Shown here: in pieces, positions 12,581-24,914 of the stretch
Layout: every line of letters begins with the position of its first letter
Numbering within the stretch: position 1 is the stretch's first letter
From: Platycnemis pennipes
Lineage: Eukaryota > Arthropoda > Insecta > Odonata > Platycnemididae
Direction: 5' to 3'
Length of the DNA: 64,000 nucleotides
Assembly (NCBI GenBank): GCA_933228895.1
Contig: OW121857.1
Coordinates: 72,969,672 to 73,033,671 of the forward strand
Made by a program: the position numbers and the translations under genes
The notes under the pieces: model-generated
The model's database searches: none
Seen by the model: the letters and a program-made list of their open reading frames with translations, nothing else
What the model was told of the DNA's origin: nothing

Positions 12581-14374
12581 CCTCACTCACCCCCTCCTCC
12601 CCACTCCCCGTCGCCCCCGCCCCTCTCCAGTCTCCCCTCCATCCTTCCCCGACTACATCGACCTCGGATTCCCCCACCAACCTCTGTACCCCTTTCCTCA
12701 TCCGCAGACTTCGTTCAGGACCAGAGCTCAAGATAAAAGCGGTACCCACGAAATGAGGAGGGAATAATGCTCATAGACACAGATAAAATACCCACTTATA
12801 TCTTTTCCTTTATTCCTGGTGCCTCATTCACGGAAGTAAGATTTTCCTTCAATTCCTATGTCTTCGTTGCTACTTAGGCTTCGGTTCGATTAACTTCGAT
12901 AAATACGATGTCCTGGATCAATTAATTACAATGCAGTTTCCAATGATTGCATGGCTTCATACGCACACACTTGGTAGTTAAGATGGCACTATGATGTTTA
13001 TCGTAGGTGTGGTAGAAAACGTGAATGAGATAATACGGCAAATATCGGATCAGCACGCGATGCTGGCATCCTTAGGTTAATTAAAATCCATTTTTATTTC
13101 CACGTTCACATGTTTCCCTATAAATGGGAGGGAAGAGTGAGTGTAGAAGCGGGGAAGTACAAATAATTTACGAGTAACTTAGAGAGCCTTAGCTTTGAAT
13201 ATTCTTTCTAGATCATCAGTAAGGAAACGAAGCTCATCGAAATGTAGCATGTTCGCTTTTTGTGATTTTATAAGTCTGAAGGTTGAGATATAAGACGATT
13301 GGATGGAATACCAGATGAGAAGACGAACGGTATGCCTGTGAAATGGAGAACGGCAAGTGTTCCACATGCTTTTTACGGCCATTATCGAAAAGGGCAGGCC
13401 ATGCATTCCCATCAACGCTGAAGAAATGAATGTGCAGTGACTCTTCCGCGTCAGGATGAGCTTACTTGACAAACATGGAAAACACACTCCCCGGAGCTCT
13501 GCAACGTTACGTAAGGAATTGGTTCACTTATTTACGAGTGCCATTCCCGAAGTTTATTCCAGAGGTAAAACGTGACCGTTCGCCAGAAATTTGCTTTCGA
13601 CTATCCTGAATTCATTCCACGATTTAAAGTCAGGAATGATAGTCATGCTCCAGTTAATTCCGCTACTTAAGAAGTTAGGTAAAATTTTTTGATTGCGGTT
13701 GTGACTAATCGGGAGCATTTTATTCCTAGCAGTAAAACTATTTTTTTCTCTCGTTCTCACCCTGTTGGCCTCGGGGCTAATGAAGCAAGGCATTTTCCCA
13801 CGTCAAGTGCTGGCGGATAAAGGATCGGAAATCCATGTCCACGCTGAGCAAACAACGAAACGGCCTGGGATTCGTCTTGGAGTATTACGAATCATGCTTG
13901 CACGTAGTAGTTGAAGCGGAAGCGCCGAGCCGAAATTAACCCTCTGCATTAAGTCGGGACGACTTAATGACCACAATTGACGGAGATCGAAGATCCTTGC
14001 CATGCCCACCAGAGCCGCGCACCCAAATCGATGTCCCGTGGACCAGGAGTGTCTTTTATTGGTCATTCCTCCCAAGCTTATATTCCCCCCCCCTCCCTCC
14101 CCGAGCCATGTTGCCAAGTGTGTCCGGCTGTCAACGACCTCTCTCCGACCCCGCTATGGCTCAGTCAGAATACCTCACTGTGCATGGGACGGGAATAAGT
14201 ACCTATTTCTTTCATCGGCATCCCGTTTGTTTCAAGTCTCCCCCCCTCTAGTGCATGACGTGAGGCCCTGTCGTCAAGGATGTCTTTGTTGGCGTCACTC
14301 GGTCAACATAGGTTTCTCATTTGTTTTGGCACGCTGCTGAAGGAGCCGCCGAGACTCACTCACTCTCATTGAGT
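12581..14374. other. non-genic spacer
   Basis: A C-rich run at 12585-12700 leads into ordinary mixed sequence. No gene was seen. Confidence 0.6.
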
Positions 14375-14510
14375 GATGAACGTTCCTCGGTTCGAATTCC
14401 GTTGATGGTACCTTAAAAAGTAACTACAGCGCTGCGGGGATTAATCTGAACGAATATAAGAGACTTGAAGGCCGAGATATAGCGATATTTGTTGGAGAAA
14501 TTAAGCCACG
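14375..14510 (+). mobile_element. tRNA-derived SINE-like copy (partial)
   Basis: A B-box-like CGGTTCGAATTCCG is followed about 100 nt later by a GAGATATAGCGATATTTG tail motif, also seen near 1700. The A box is not clear. Confidence 0.35.
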
Positions 14511-14634
14511 CGCACTGGAAGATGTGGTAATACGCACTCACCAAATTTTTTCTGCCCTTGGCCTTGATATACACTAACTGGGGCGCACCTTTTTTCGGCC
14601 GTCATTCGTAGATAGATTAATAGGGTAGAAACCT

Positions 14635-14661
14635 CTTTAATTTAATCAGGTTAAATTAAAG
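14635..14661. repeat. perfect 11-bp AT-rich hairpin
   Basis: CTTTAATTTAA and TTAAATTAAAG are separated by TCAGG. Confidence 0.85.
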
Positions 14662-16284
14662 ATCTTTTACAACCTTGACCCCATTATGATATTTAAATCT
14701 ACCTTAAAATATCACAGATAATTTCTTGCTTAGCCAAGTAACCGATTGCTTCAGGCAGAGGTAACTAACAACTGACGAAAAGCATCCTTCCAATCACTGA
14801 TGAAATAAACATGGCTGTTCCAGTAGTTTTGGAAGAGACGAAGGGTGATGAGAAAAAAAACAGAATCTACCTCGTGTTTATTGCCGTCATTTTTCTGTGG
14901 AAGCCTGCGTCAAACCAGTAAATTCAATGGGGGCACTTGTGGCATGCAAACTCCATTGACTTCGAAACAAAATAGCATCCACGAAGCGAGCTCTTCGCCT
15001 GTCTTCCGTGCTAGTGTTTCGCGGGACTCGAATGAAGCCTCTTTCCTCTCTTGGTGGCACATTGTGACGTTTCCAAAGGGTCCCGTGCCGGAAGATGTCG
15101 TTTCGTAGACCGCCATAAATAATGTTTCCTTATGCGTTGGGTTGGGTTATTGGCTTCAATGAGATTTAAACGGGCGGACGGCCTGCCATCTACAGGGACG
15201 ACTGGGGAACAACTTTGCCACCTCTCTTCTATAACCCGGTTACTCACACATGGCAAGCAGCTGAGTGTATCGGGAGAATAATGCCAAAATAATCACCACG
15301 CGAGGCTTAAAAGAAGTTAGGAAGTAAGAAGATTGTGAATATGTTTATATTCTTTATTAATAAGGGATTGGTTATGGACTCAAAAGTTACGTGTTCGATT
15401 TTATCGATACCTACGTAGGCATTCTGGTATATAATGTGTTTGTTTGTGACAAATAAACTTCTCATAGATGCGGAGCCAAGGTGACAAATGAAATACTTCA
15501 CAAATTTTATGCTTAACTAATATGGGAGATTTTCAATTAAGGTAATGTATTCAAGTATTTTTTAAATGTGAATATACTTTTGAACCTAGTGAAAACAAGC
15601 TCAAGTGAATAAGCTGAAACATATGTGAACATCTAAATTGTACCTTCCTGGGTGGGCGCTTTCGTGGGTTACACCACTAGATGATTAGATACATTATTTT
15701 TTCTCGATAGTAGTTGTTACGAGTGAACGTCTGCCAATACGCATATATTTCAGCTAACCTTCCTCAATAGTCATTAATTCAGTTTTACTATTCAGTTTTA
15801 TTTGTTATTCCTTGGTCCGGAGTTTGGTAACGGATAACTTAAATACATTGTGAGTGGAATTGGCAGAGCTAAGGTCTAGGCATTTATTTTTTAGGGTTGA
15901 TACTGACGTATCCACGTTAAAATATACTTCCTTTACTTTTGAAGCGTGAATATTTATAAAACCTTCGTTCGTCACAAATGCGAGGGTTTCGTCATCTCTC
16001 GCAGGTTGACCCCGGCAGTGACCTCTTTTCGTTCAGGCCTCAAGTTCCGTCGCTCGCGCCACGGACCACAGTGATCACGGTCGCATGGAGAGATTATTTA
16101 TTACATCAAGGGATTCCTCTTAATTACCATCCCACCTCATCCACAACTTTGGGCTCCAACCGTCATTTTTCTCTTTTTTCCTGTCGTCACACCGAAGTTC
16201 GACGCATTCCGAATGCTCCCGACTCCTCTCCTTCTCCCCCTATCTTCCTAACAAACATACACGCACACTAAAACCTCCCCTCGC
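14662..16284. other. non-genic spacer
   Basis: AT-rich spacer with a C/T-rich end after 15970. No gene was seen. Confidence 0.6.
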
Positions 16285-16360
16285 GTCCGCGCATGCGCAA
16301 CGACGTCAAACACTTTTTTCCCGCCTTCCCTAAGTTGCCCCGCCGGATGACAGCGGCCAT
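16285..16360 (+). promoter_or_regulatory. possible CpG-type promoter or regulatory island
   Basis: CGCGCATGCGCA (16288-16299) matches the NRF1/Ewg palindrome. ACGACGTCAAA, a CRE-like half site, follows, then TTTTTTCCCGCC, an E2F-like site, and GCCATGGCG, an ATG in good context near 16360. The frame from that ATG is short and unrecognised. The grouping is suggestive only; no transcript evidence is available. Confidence 0.25.
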
Positions 16361-16440
16361 GGCGTCGATGAGATTGGGGGCTTGTGAACCGGTATCCAGT
16401 CCCAGTGAGAGACGGAACATTTGCATGGCAGTAGGTAGGT

Positions 16441-16560
16441 GGGATGGGTTAAGGGGGAGGGGGCAGTCGTTGCTGGCGCTGTGAATAGGGTGGGGGAGAA
16501 GGTGGTGAGGAAAAGGTTTGGAGGGAGGGGGGATCGGGTGAGGGGAGTGGTTGTTAGATC
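16441..16560 (+). other. G-quadruplex-forming cluster
   Basis: GGGATGGGTTAAGGGGGAGG with the following GGG fits four G-runs with loops of 2, 4 and 1 nt. More G-runs continue to about 16550. It lies just downstream of the 16285-16360 motif group. Confidence 0.5.
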
Positions 16561-18367
16561 AGCACGACCCACAAAACATTTTTCAGGCGGGACTGCTGCT
16601 GCCCTATTCGCTGGGACCTTGGGAAGACAGAGCCTCAAGAATGACAGCGACATGGATAACGTATATAAAATTATCCGTATATGCATGTCCGAAAGTGTAG
16701 TTTTTCATTACGCTTTCTGTATCGTAAGTCATCTTATGGCAAACAGAATTCGTAGAATGAGGCCCAGCCCTGTTTCAGGAAGAATTTCGCCTTTTCCTGT
16801 TCCTCTCAGTGTCGTCTCCGGGAAACATGTTGTTCTATTATGAAAAAGCAGTTATAAAGAGATATTTTTGAAGTTCACCAGGGTAAAGTGGCAGTGGAAA
16901 GTGAGATCCGTGGATGCATTTTAACTATTTAATGTTGACAGGGATGTGTAGAATGTTGTGCTAAATTAGGTGTTATTTTTGTGGAAAATGGTTAGTAGCC
17001 ATTTCTTTCGGTAGTGATGGCTACGCCTAACGGCTACTCGATGCTGATTTTATAATAGTGTCTAGGCAACTCAATCAAAGGCTGAAAACGGTATTTTTTT
17101 CTGAATTCCTATTTCTGTGATTAGTCCCTGGATAGTAAATAGGTTATACATGAAAATGACTTACAGTTTTGCGATTATAGCTATGGGTGCATAAGGATAC
17201 TTTAGCTTAAAAAGGCTAGGCTATTATTATTCATATAGGTTAAATACTACTTCAAGGACTTGGTCAAAGATTTCCCCTGATTCTTTGAAGTTGATGGGAA
17301 GTCATTTCAAAAACCCACTTCCTTATTGAAGATGTTAAGGTATTCACCGTTGAAAAAGCTACCATGATTCTATAAATGTTCCTGCGACACGCCTGTTGAT
17401 GCCATTCAATGCGGAGGCATAAATGGTGCACACGACTCCTTTAATCGTAAAGCCTCTCCTCGGCTGCCAACTTCTTTTGTTGTTGAAGCGGCCGTGGGAG
17501 CGGATAAAATGTTTATTGCCCCATAGATCAGCCGGACCAAATATCCGAGCAAACCACGGGCGCGCCTTTTACGAGGCGTCAGGAGATGGGGAAGTCTCTT
17601 GCTCTCAATCGATTCCGAGCGACCCCTTACCCCGAAGGGGTGAGATGAGTTGTTTTGATGTACAAGAGATGCGACGCACAGCGCGATCGTGTGTTCCTTG
17701 TCACAGGAGACAACGCGCCCGGTCTCGTGATCAGCCCATCGCATGAAATATTCCGATGAGCACTTGGCGGCTGGCTGACCGGCTATTCCATCCACCCCGC
17801 ACACAATCCCCTTCGGTCCCTATCCCTGCCCATCCGAAAGACTCCTACCATCCCTTGCTCACACTCTCCCTGTTCATCTTTCTCTCCCCAGGGCCTTGAC
17901 TATCCAAGAGGAGGAGGCTACGTCGGTCCATTCCCCTTGGTCTGCAGTACCACTTTGGACTCGTTGCTTGTGTCACAATTATCCAACGGGGATGGTTTCT
18001 TTTTTTACGAGTGCGGCGTCGAATGGAGCTGCATTGCAAGCCCACCAATTGAGTAGCGGCTCTCAAGCTAGATTATTGGGAGTTAAGGCTGCACCCAACG
18101 GCTAACAGTCCTACGGCGCGCAAAAAATATTTCGAGACACGTTTGAGGAAAGTCGTATTTTATTAGACGCTTTTGAGAAAAAAGAGTGAATGATGTATGT
18201 AGCATACGCTTATAGACTTGTACATGGGCTATCGAAACGTGGATGAGTTGGTACGTACAAATATGGCTTCAAGATTGATTATATGTTAAATATTGTCCTT
18301 TCATTTACTTATACGTAATACCCTGTCAGCGACCGCGAGATATTGTGTCAGGAGATAAAGTTTTTAT
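16561..18367. other. non-genic spacer
   Basis: AT-rich, with a GC-richer block at 17400-17960. No recognisable coding sequence or repeat. Confidence 0.6.
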
Positions 18368-18410
18368 GTACAACCTTATTGTACAACCTTATTGTACAAC
18401 CTTATTGTAC
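18368..18410. repeat. 13-bp tandem repeat, 3.3 units
   Basis: The unit GTACAACCTTATT is repeated three times without change and is followed by a partial GTAC. The identical units suggest recent expansion. Confidence 0.9.
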
Positions 18411-18957
18411 CTGCATGACAAAGTGGTAGGGATAGGATAATGTATAAAAACCATACTAATGTAGTGGGAAATACTTTTTATTTTGTTTGACTAAGTTACT
18501 TTTCCTTTTTCTATTATAAGTTTATTTTAGCTATCTGACATAAGGTATTTCCAACATGAGTAATTAAGGGCATTCTTTATTTCCTTCTAAACTCCATAAT
18601 ATGCGTTCTTTATCTTTCATCAACATTCAGACATTTTGCGGTCAATAACATCGATTGTTTAACTAATAATTTTGCATTCCTCCAGTTGTGTTGTAGTTCG
18701 GATGTTCAAATAAAAATATGAATAACTGCAATAAGTGCGCTATTTTCTGCGGAATTTGAGCACACGTTTTCTCAAACCTAGGCTGCAGGATACAAATGAA
18801 ATTAAGTCATTTTTGCATTCAGTATTTCGTTCCTGGAAAAAGTTCGGTCATGTTTCTCTGTATTGGAAGTCTTTCCACAGACAGTGCCCCAGGGGTATGG
18901 ATTTCCGAGTCGGAGGGTTATTATTAAAGGCCAGAGAGGGTGAGGGCAAAACGTAAC
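18411..18957. other. non-genic AT-rich spacer
   Basis: Nothing recognisable was seen. Confidence 0.6.
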
Positions 18958-19047
18958 GTCACGAAATGTTGTGCCGCGGACTGGATTCGAACCCGCACTG
19001 GAATAATTCGCGGCGAGTCGGCACGCAAAACGCTCGTCTTTCGTGAC
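18958..19047 (-). repeat. tRNA-like sequence closed by a 9-bp inverted repeat
   Basis: The minus strand has a B-box GGGTTCGAATCCA and an upstream GACGAGCG segment. The ends are inverted repeats, GTCACGAAA and TTTCGTGAC, with a second GTGCCG/CGGCAC pairing inside. T-arm pairing is poor, so it is not a functional tRNA gene. A tRNA-derived repeat head is the likeliest origin. Confidence 0.4.
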
Positions 19048-20770
19048 CGGACGAATTTTCGTTAATCGGCGCTCGATGGAGGGGAAAGGAAAAAAGTCCC
19101 TCGCTATAATATCCGCCCAGTTCTGTTCCTGTATTGCCAGTCTTTCGAAAAATGAAATGATAACTTATGCAATAATTAGATTTTGCATCCGTATTTTTTC
19201 ACAAAATTTAATATTTTTAACTAAACATTTTTATTCGTTGTTGTAATATTTATTAAGCGGAATGCTTGTCTATTTTTGACGAAGTAGCTCGTTTCAATAA
19301 TTTTATGTATGCCCATGGTTTAATTATTCACGAAAAATAGTATTAGTATTTCCCTATTTTTGGTTGAGAAGCCTGCATGAGTAAAGAAATTGTAAATAGG
19401 TGCTCTGGTAGCTGTAAAGTGGTTTCTATTACACCGTCCAATTCTTTATAAGAATTTACGAAAAGGCTGTGGCAAAAATATATTTCTGATCAACATCAGA
19501 TTTGTAAGGATGCTAAAATATGATAATAATATATACAGTATGATAAAAGCAAGTATTCCTATCCATGAACTATGAAATGAAAGCAATGGTAGAAACCCGC
19601 CTGCGTGTTTTCTGCAGCTCAGTCGGTGAAACACGTGAAAACTCATGCAGCAATGTGAATTTGCTCAGATGTCTTGCCATGAGTTTGGATGGACGTTTCA
19701 TTAAAATGATTGCATAGAGTCTCTTCGCTCTATCCCGCTGTGGTCAAGATGAGATGAGACCGAGGCAAAAAAGTGAAATATTCCGTTATCCTCAGTGCAG
19801 GAATATATGGACACTTAGTCCGTCCCTAATGCGTGAGGAAGTAGAAACCCCCGTGAATGGGAAACCTCTCGAGGAGTCTTCACCAGAAGATCTCCAAGGC
19901 GAATCGGACACAATGAAGCTTAACCAAGATCCTGACTCCCCCCTCGTCACCCCTTCACCCGCCCTTGTTTCGACGTCACAGCTATTTAGTGGTCTCGAGA
20001 TCCTTGTCTTCGTGGGTGTTCCCTTTTGAAGACGCTACTCTCCTCCCCTCCCTCCCTCCCCCCCAATCCACCACCTCGGTCCATTTTCCTCCTCATCACT
20101 TCCCCCGACCCCATCCTTCAAGTATCTCGTCCGCGATCGGAGAGGCATTCTAACCGTGGGACACATTTGCCAACCCGTGACGGTTCAAATTCCCCGCTGC
20201 TTAACTTGTTACCGATGTAATTCTCCTTTCATCCCCCCCCCTTATTTTCCCCTCTCCTCCCCCCGATCCACTCTACTTTTTTGTCTCGTGTGGCGCGGGC
20301 CCCTTGTGCAAATTCCTGTGCTCGGTTCCTCATAGTCTCGCCGTGCTTTTGGTCCCCGTGTACCGAGGCGGACGGGTTTAGCTGCGGCCTCGGCGAAAGA
20401 TACAAAAAAAACAAGACGGAGGTCTTTCCTATTTGTTGAATGGGAGAAAACAGCGATGTTGAAGGAGTAATTAGAAATGGACCGACCAGTGGGGAGATCC
20501 TATGCGACTTCTTGTGTGGTCTAGGGAGAGCGGTAGGTGTCCTAGTTCTCAGAACTATTGCGCCTCTTAGGCAATGCTAGCCGACATTCGCTCAGGTCGA
20601 AAGGAGGAAGTGGCAAACGCCAGGATGGCTGAAGTTTTTGTAGTGTAATTCTATCACGATGATGTGTCACGTTTTCATTTTCTAATTACCATGAGGTAAT
20701 TGTTTTTCTTTTCATTCAAAACGTAGGCATTATAAGTTTTGAAGTATAGATTTTTTAATTCTATCTACAT
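19048..20770. other. non-genic spacer
   Basis: AT-rich to 19750. Then a C/T-rich block at 19930-20290 containing a lone B-box-like GGTTCAAATTCC near 20180. Confidence 0.6.
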
Positions 20771-21009
20771 CCATAAGAATTTACTTGATTATTGTGAAAG
20801 GCCTCAGCAGAGAAAAGTATTGCATAGGTAATTGCTTTAAAAACGAAAATTTGATGGATCAATGATTAGCATCTATATATTAATAATTTCCATAAGAATT
20901 TACTCGATTATTGTGAAAGGCCTCAGAAGAGAAAAGCATTGCATAGATAATTACTTTAAAAACGAAAATTTGATGCATCAATGTATAGGACCTATGTATA
21001 AACAATTTC
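20771..21009. repeat. 119-bp tandem duplication
   Basis: CCATAAGAATTTACTTGATT at 20771 recurs as CCATAAGAATTTACTCGATT at 20890. The similarity continues through AAGGCCTCAG, AGAGAAAAG, TTTAAAAACGAAAATTTGAT and ATCAATG. The two units differ at roughly one position in ten. Confidence 0.85.
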
Positions 21010-22029
21010 TAAATTATTTACCTTACATTTAAAACTCTCTGTGGTGCGTATTTTTGAGAATTAATTACAGACCTCTATGCTCTACTTTTGCAGGTTTAAT
21101 GAATCGGTTTACTTTTATATGCATTTAGGTGTTGTTTCTCTGTCCGGGAAAAAGATGTCTATTAGTTTTAAGATAACTTAGATAACTTCACATCATGTTT
21201 CTGAAAGGCGTCCAATTGCCTACACTCTACGATTTTTGTGTTGTTTGAGATAATGTGCGGGTATAAGCCTAATATTAAATTCATTTATTTTTAAATATCC
21301 ATCCTTAGCTACCGAATCGGAATGATTAAATACAAAAAATTTGATTACAATTAAAATCAATTCAACTTAATTGCTGCTATTTCTATTTTTCTATGTCACA
21401 GTACTTTTAAGTGCACACATTATGGTTGACTCCGAGAAGAAACATTAAAGCATTTAACTCTACTTGTGAAAAGAGTTGGCCTAGGGAATGTGAAGCTCTG
21501 TTGTTTTGTTCAAAGCTCATCTCAAACATTAATTCAATCATTAAACTCAAAAATACCCTAGAATTCTAATGTGTCCCAGAATAGCTAATTGGCAGGCTGT
21601 GTAAACGCCTGAAGGCTTACGGAGGCAGTCCGAGGTGTGTCATGGAACACAATACGCGATCCTTGAGCTCGCGTCATTATGCAAGGGAATTTGGAGTAAT
21701 TTGTGCCAAATCTATAATATTTCAATGTTATTAACCGGCAGAAGGCTCGGATGAGGACACGTTCTACCAAACTCGGAGCACGTGGCTTGTGCACGCTTTG
21801 TCCAAATTGGATTTCAAAAATTTTCGTTTTCATTCGCTCGTGTGTGGAAAGTGACCGGGGCGCCATCTTGGGGTCCCCGCCCGGGGCGAAGAGAACCATC
21901 AGAGACCCCTCCGCCCCTCTCGAATTCTCTCTCCGGCTAAAACCTCATGCCTCCCCCCAACTTCCTCCTCCTCCACCACCTCTCCCCACGAACCAAGTCG
22001 GCAGCCCACACCATACACCCTTCCCCCCA
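21010..22029. other. non-genic spacer
   Basis: AT-rich spacer that turns C-rich after 21900. Nothing else was seen. Confidence 0.6.
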
Positions 22030-22330
22030 CAACCAACCAACCCATACCCCCCTCTCTCTCTCATCACAGCTGCCGGGTCACGCAGCTGTCACTGGCCCAC
22101 CGTCCTTTAGGGCCAATTCAAGAGAGCTGGCCGATCACTTGGCCCTCTCGTCTCAGCCTCTCGCTCTCTCTCTCCTTCTCCCTCCCTCCCTCCCTTTCTC
22201 TCTCCATCCTGCTCCACTGCAGGAATTAAATGGACCTCCTCATCTCCACCCTTCCTCCTCTTCATCTCTTCACCCCTACCGTTTTAATCGCGCAGTCCCC
22301 GAGACCCTTTCTTCCTCACTTGAAGGCGAG
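22030..22330 (+). other. homopyrimidine-biased block
   Basis: The plus strand is mostly C and T, with CTCTCTCTC and CCCTCCCTCCC runs at 22150-22205. Long open frames here arise from this bias and are not genes. Confidence 0.7.
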
Positions 22331-23561
22331 CACACTCCCGCCTCGCCCCTCTTCCTCGTACTTGTCAAAACACTGCATGTGCTTCAGCATTCGTGTTCAA
22401 CCGTGCGGAGATCCAGCATCGGGAATAATTTCCGAACTCCCCCTTCCCTCCACTTCGGCATCTAAAGTCTCCTTGGGTGACCTACATTGTCTTTGCCTTC
22501 CGAGGTCCTATTTATTAGCGGGCCAAAAGTTTCGAGTGCCATTGTTGATTGTTTTGACTTCCGTGATATGAATGGGCCGTACTCGAAACATCCAAGGACC
22601 GTGATCCGAATGCTCTTTTCAACTTAATTGTCATTGAGGTAATTGTTTGGAGGACGTGGCAAATGCTTCAAAAGGCTATCAAAATTGTAATCTTTATGCT
22701 CCAACCTGGTTGGAGTGAGTCCAGTGGTTTTATAACCTCTGAAGTGCGTGGATAAGAAATGTTCCTCAAGTACGTGTGAGTGGGTCGCGTGCATAATTGG
22801 TTGGAAGTACCTACTATTCATCTTAATATGCTCTCACCTAACACTTGGTCGCACCTTTCATAACTCTCTGGTGAAGAACGTCGTACCTACGTATTTTGAG
22901 TGCGCTGGAAATTGTACCACAAGTCCTCACCTCTTATGGCAACCATGAAATAAGAACTCTTTTGAGCAAATTAAATGAGCGTGATACTGAGATGACTCAA
23001 ATGGACTAGTGTACGGACAAGCTTCTCAACGTTATATGAATTGCGTGTTAGCGCTGCCTTAAATTTACCGATAAATATTATTGGAACGGGTTATGCTGGC
23101 TGCCGTAATGTCATCACTAACTACTTTTGCAAATTGGAATGAACGTAAAAAATAATTTCACGGATATGATTTCCATTCAAGCGTCACATGAAGATGCGAA
23201 AAGTACTCCTAAAATCTACTCTATTAATCCATTGTCTCATACTGAACTCTCCCCTCACATTAATACTATCCCGCATTGCAACAACGCTTTTTTATGAAAT
23301 GTAAGTCTTCTGATTAATTTTTCTTCCTGCTTCATAGACAAGTGTTGTTGTTGTCTCAGTATAGGCTAGATAGTGAGATATAAGCTAACAGTTGTAGCAA
23401 AAGAATACGTAATTTTACTGCAATCACTGCGAATTTATCATACTAGTTTACTTTTAGTTAATCTGATATCATTGTTTGGTGGAGGTTTTAAATTTATCTA
23501 AAACATTTTCGGAAAGCATATTAAATTCACTAATTAGCTTGTATTTCACGATCGTCATCAG
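22331..23561. other. non-genic spacer
   Basis: Mixed, then AT-rich sequence ahead of LINE copy 2. No gene was seen. Confidence 0.6.
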
Positions 23562-23940
23562 TCAACAGTAGTAATATTGGTTGGACGCAATTCTCCACTA
23601 GATTCTGCAATGGGCTAGCCTCTTCATATTCACATAGTTCCTCAATTTCACATCATTCACTGCTTGCTCTATAAATCTCCAACGAGGCCATCCTTTGTCA
23701 TTCTTTCCATTCTCTAGTCTCTCAATGATTGTCATTATCAGATCATCATCATGTTTCAAGATATGGCTGATTAAGTTGTCCCTTCTTCTTTCCAATGTAT
23801 TATGCAGACTTATCTTACCTCCCACACTTTTAAGCAATTCTTCGTTTGTCACTCGGTGGATACGTTTTCTCTTCAGTATTCTTAGGTAGCGCCATTTTTC
23901 TAATGCTTTCAGCCTTGATTTCTCTGCTGATGTCTACTGT
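23562..23940 (-). pseudogene. broken 3' end of a non-LTR retrotransposon ORF (copy 2, best preserved)
   Basis: The minus-strand frame reads SRLKALEKWRYLRILKRKR, then HRVTNEELL, RRRDNLISHILKHDDDL, IIERLENGKNDKGWPRWRF, NYVNMKRLAHCRI, a TAG, and WRIASNQYYYC before TGA at 23562-23564. The order matches the tail downstream of the reverse transcriptase in insect non-LTR elements: the E.W.YRR.LKI and RVTNEE motifs, the RRR..L.GHILRHD block, the basic GK..GRPR block and MKRLA. One in-frame stop precedes the SRLKALEKW segment (upstream) and one lies before the final WRIASNQ segment. The middle of the frame is open for over 90 codons, so this copy is younger or better kept than the other two. It has no polymerase core and cannot be active. 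Confidence 0.8.
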
Positions 23941-24314
23941 GTAAGCACGTGCTTTTCTAGAAATTTTAATGTAATTCTTCGAACAGTTTGGACACTTGAT
24001 CCACGCTCGGACGACGGTGGTGTCGGATGTAAATTCAGAGGCGGAGGACCTGAGATGCTAAGCGTACGAGGTCATAATCGTGTTGGGCAAAGGGGGACGT
24101 TGGGCGCTTAGCGTATCAAACGGACGGCGCCCGGATCTCCCACCCCACCCCCTCTCTCTGCCCTCACGTCCGTCGCGGTCGCTGCGACGGACCCCCTGCG
24201 TCTACGATGCAAGGGACCTGCGATGGATTATCGCGAGGGCTTTGAGCCGCGCGGAAGGATAGAGCGGGTGGGCAAGGGGGGTTGTCTGTGTGCTGTGTGA
24301 GGCTAGGGGTGCCG

Positions 24315-24410
24315 AGCGATAATGTAGGGGGGGAGGGAGTCGAACGCGGAAGTCCATTTGCGGACGTCGTTCCATTGAGCCGTTGCCCGCGCCGCGGGAG
24401 CTTCGTAATT
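24315..24410 (-). repeat. possible tRNA-like repeat head
   Basis: On the minus strand, GGCTCAATGGAAC resembles an A box and GCGTTCGACTCCCT a B box, about 25 nt apart. No conserved tail was seen. Confidence 0.25.
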
Positions 24411-24639
24411 TCTTTGAAAGCACCCCCGCTGCGATGGGGGAAATAAGTATTTCAACTTTTTCGTCCGTTCTCCAGAATTTAATGGGGGTGGCCGCTTGTT
24501 AGCGTGAGCTCCACAATGTGCCTTGATCCAAATGCATCAAATAATTCGTTTTGAATTCAGAGCGATAGTAATAACATTAGAGTTAAAAAAAATACTGCAT
24601 TTTCCCATGCAGAATTCATGCCGCTGGTATTCAAGTTGG

Positions 24640-24775
24640 CAACGTGGTGGGCTGACAACATAAAGGATTCGGGTTCGAGTCACGTCTTGGGTATGGCGTT
24701 TTGCTAGGCTCAGAAGTAAATTAGATTAGACGATGCGATATAATCTTGACAACTGGAGCACATTATAAAACATAT
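24640..24775 (+). mobile_element. tRNA-derived SINE-like copy with conserved tail
   Basis: The B-box ATTCGGGTTCGAGTCACG is followed by a tail GATGCGATATAATCTTGACA then CTGGAGCACAT. This tail is shared with the minus-strand copy at 35230-35357. Confidence 0.55.
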
Positions 24776-24849
24776 TTCTACTTTCTCTTCGTTGACATGG
24801 CGAAAACTTTGTTAAGAGTTCACAAAATTAATCTAGAAATGATATAAAT

Positions 24850-24914
24850 GCATCTACAACTAAGGAGTACCGTGCAAGCCACCTTGCCGATGACTGGACA
24901 GGGTGAATAGTCAC
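24850..24914 (-). mobile_element. degenerate LINE tail repeat, copy G
   Basis: On the minus strand it reads ATTCACCCTGTCC, a spacer, AAGGTGGCTTGCACGGTA and TTGTAGATGCAT. These match the tail core with several substitutions. Confidence 0.5.

Noticed and set aside
16360..16484. short ORF from the ATG in good Kozak context
   Set aside because: About 40 codons, unrecognised. Kept only as part of a possible regulatory island.
21947..22465. 172-codon proline/serine-rich frame (+)
   Set aside because: Produced by CCT/TCC-type pyrimidine runs; such frames are expected from base bias alone.
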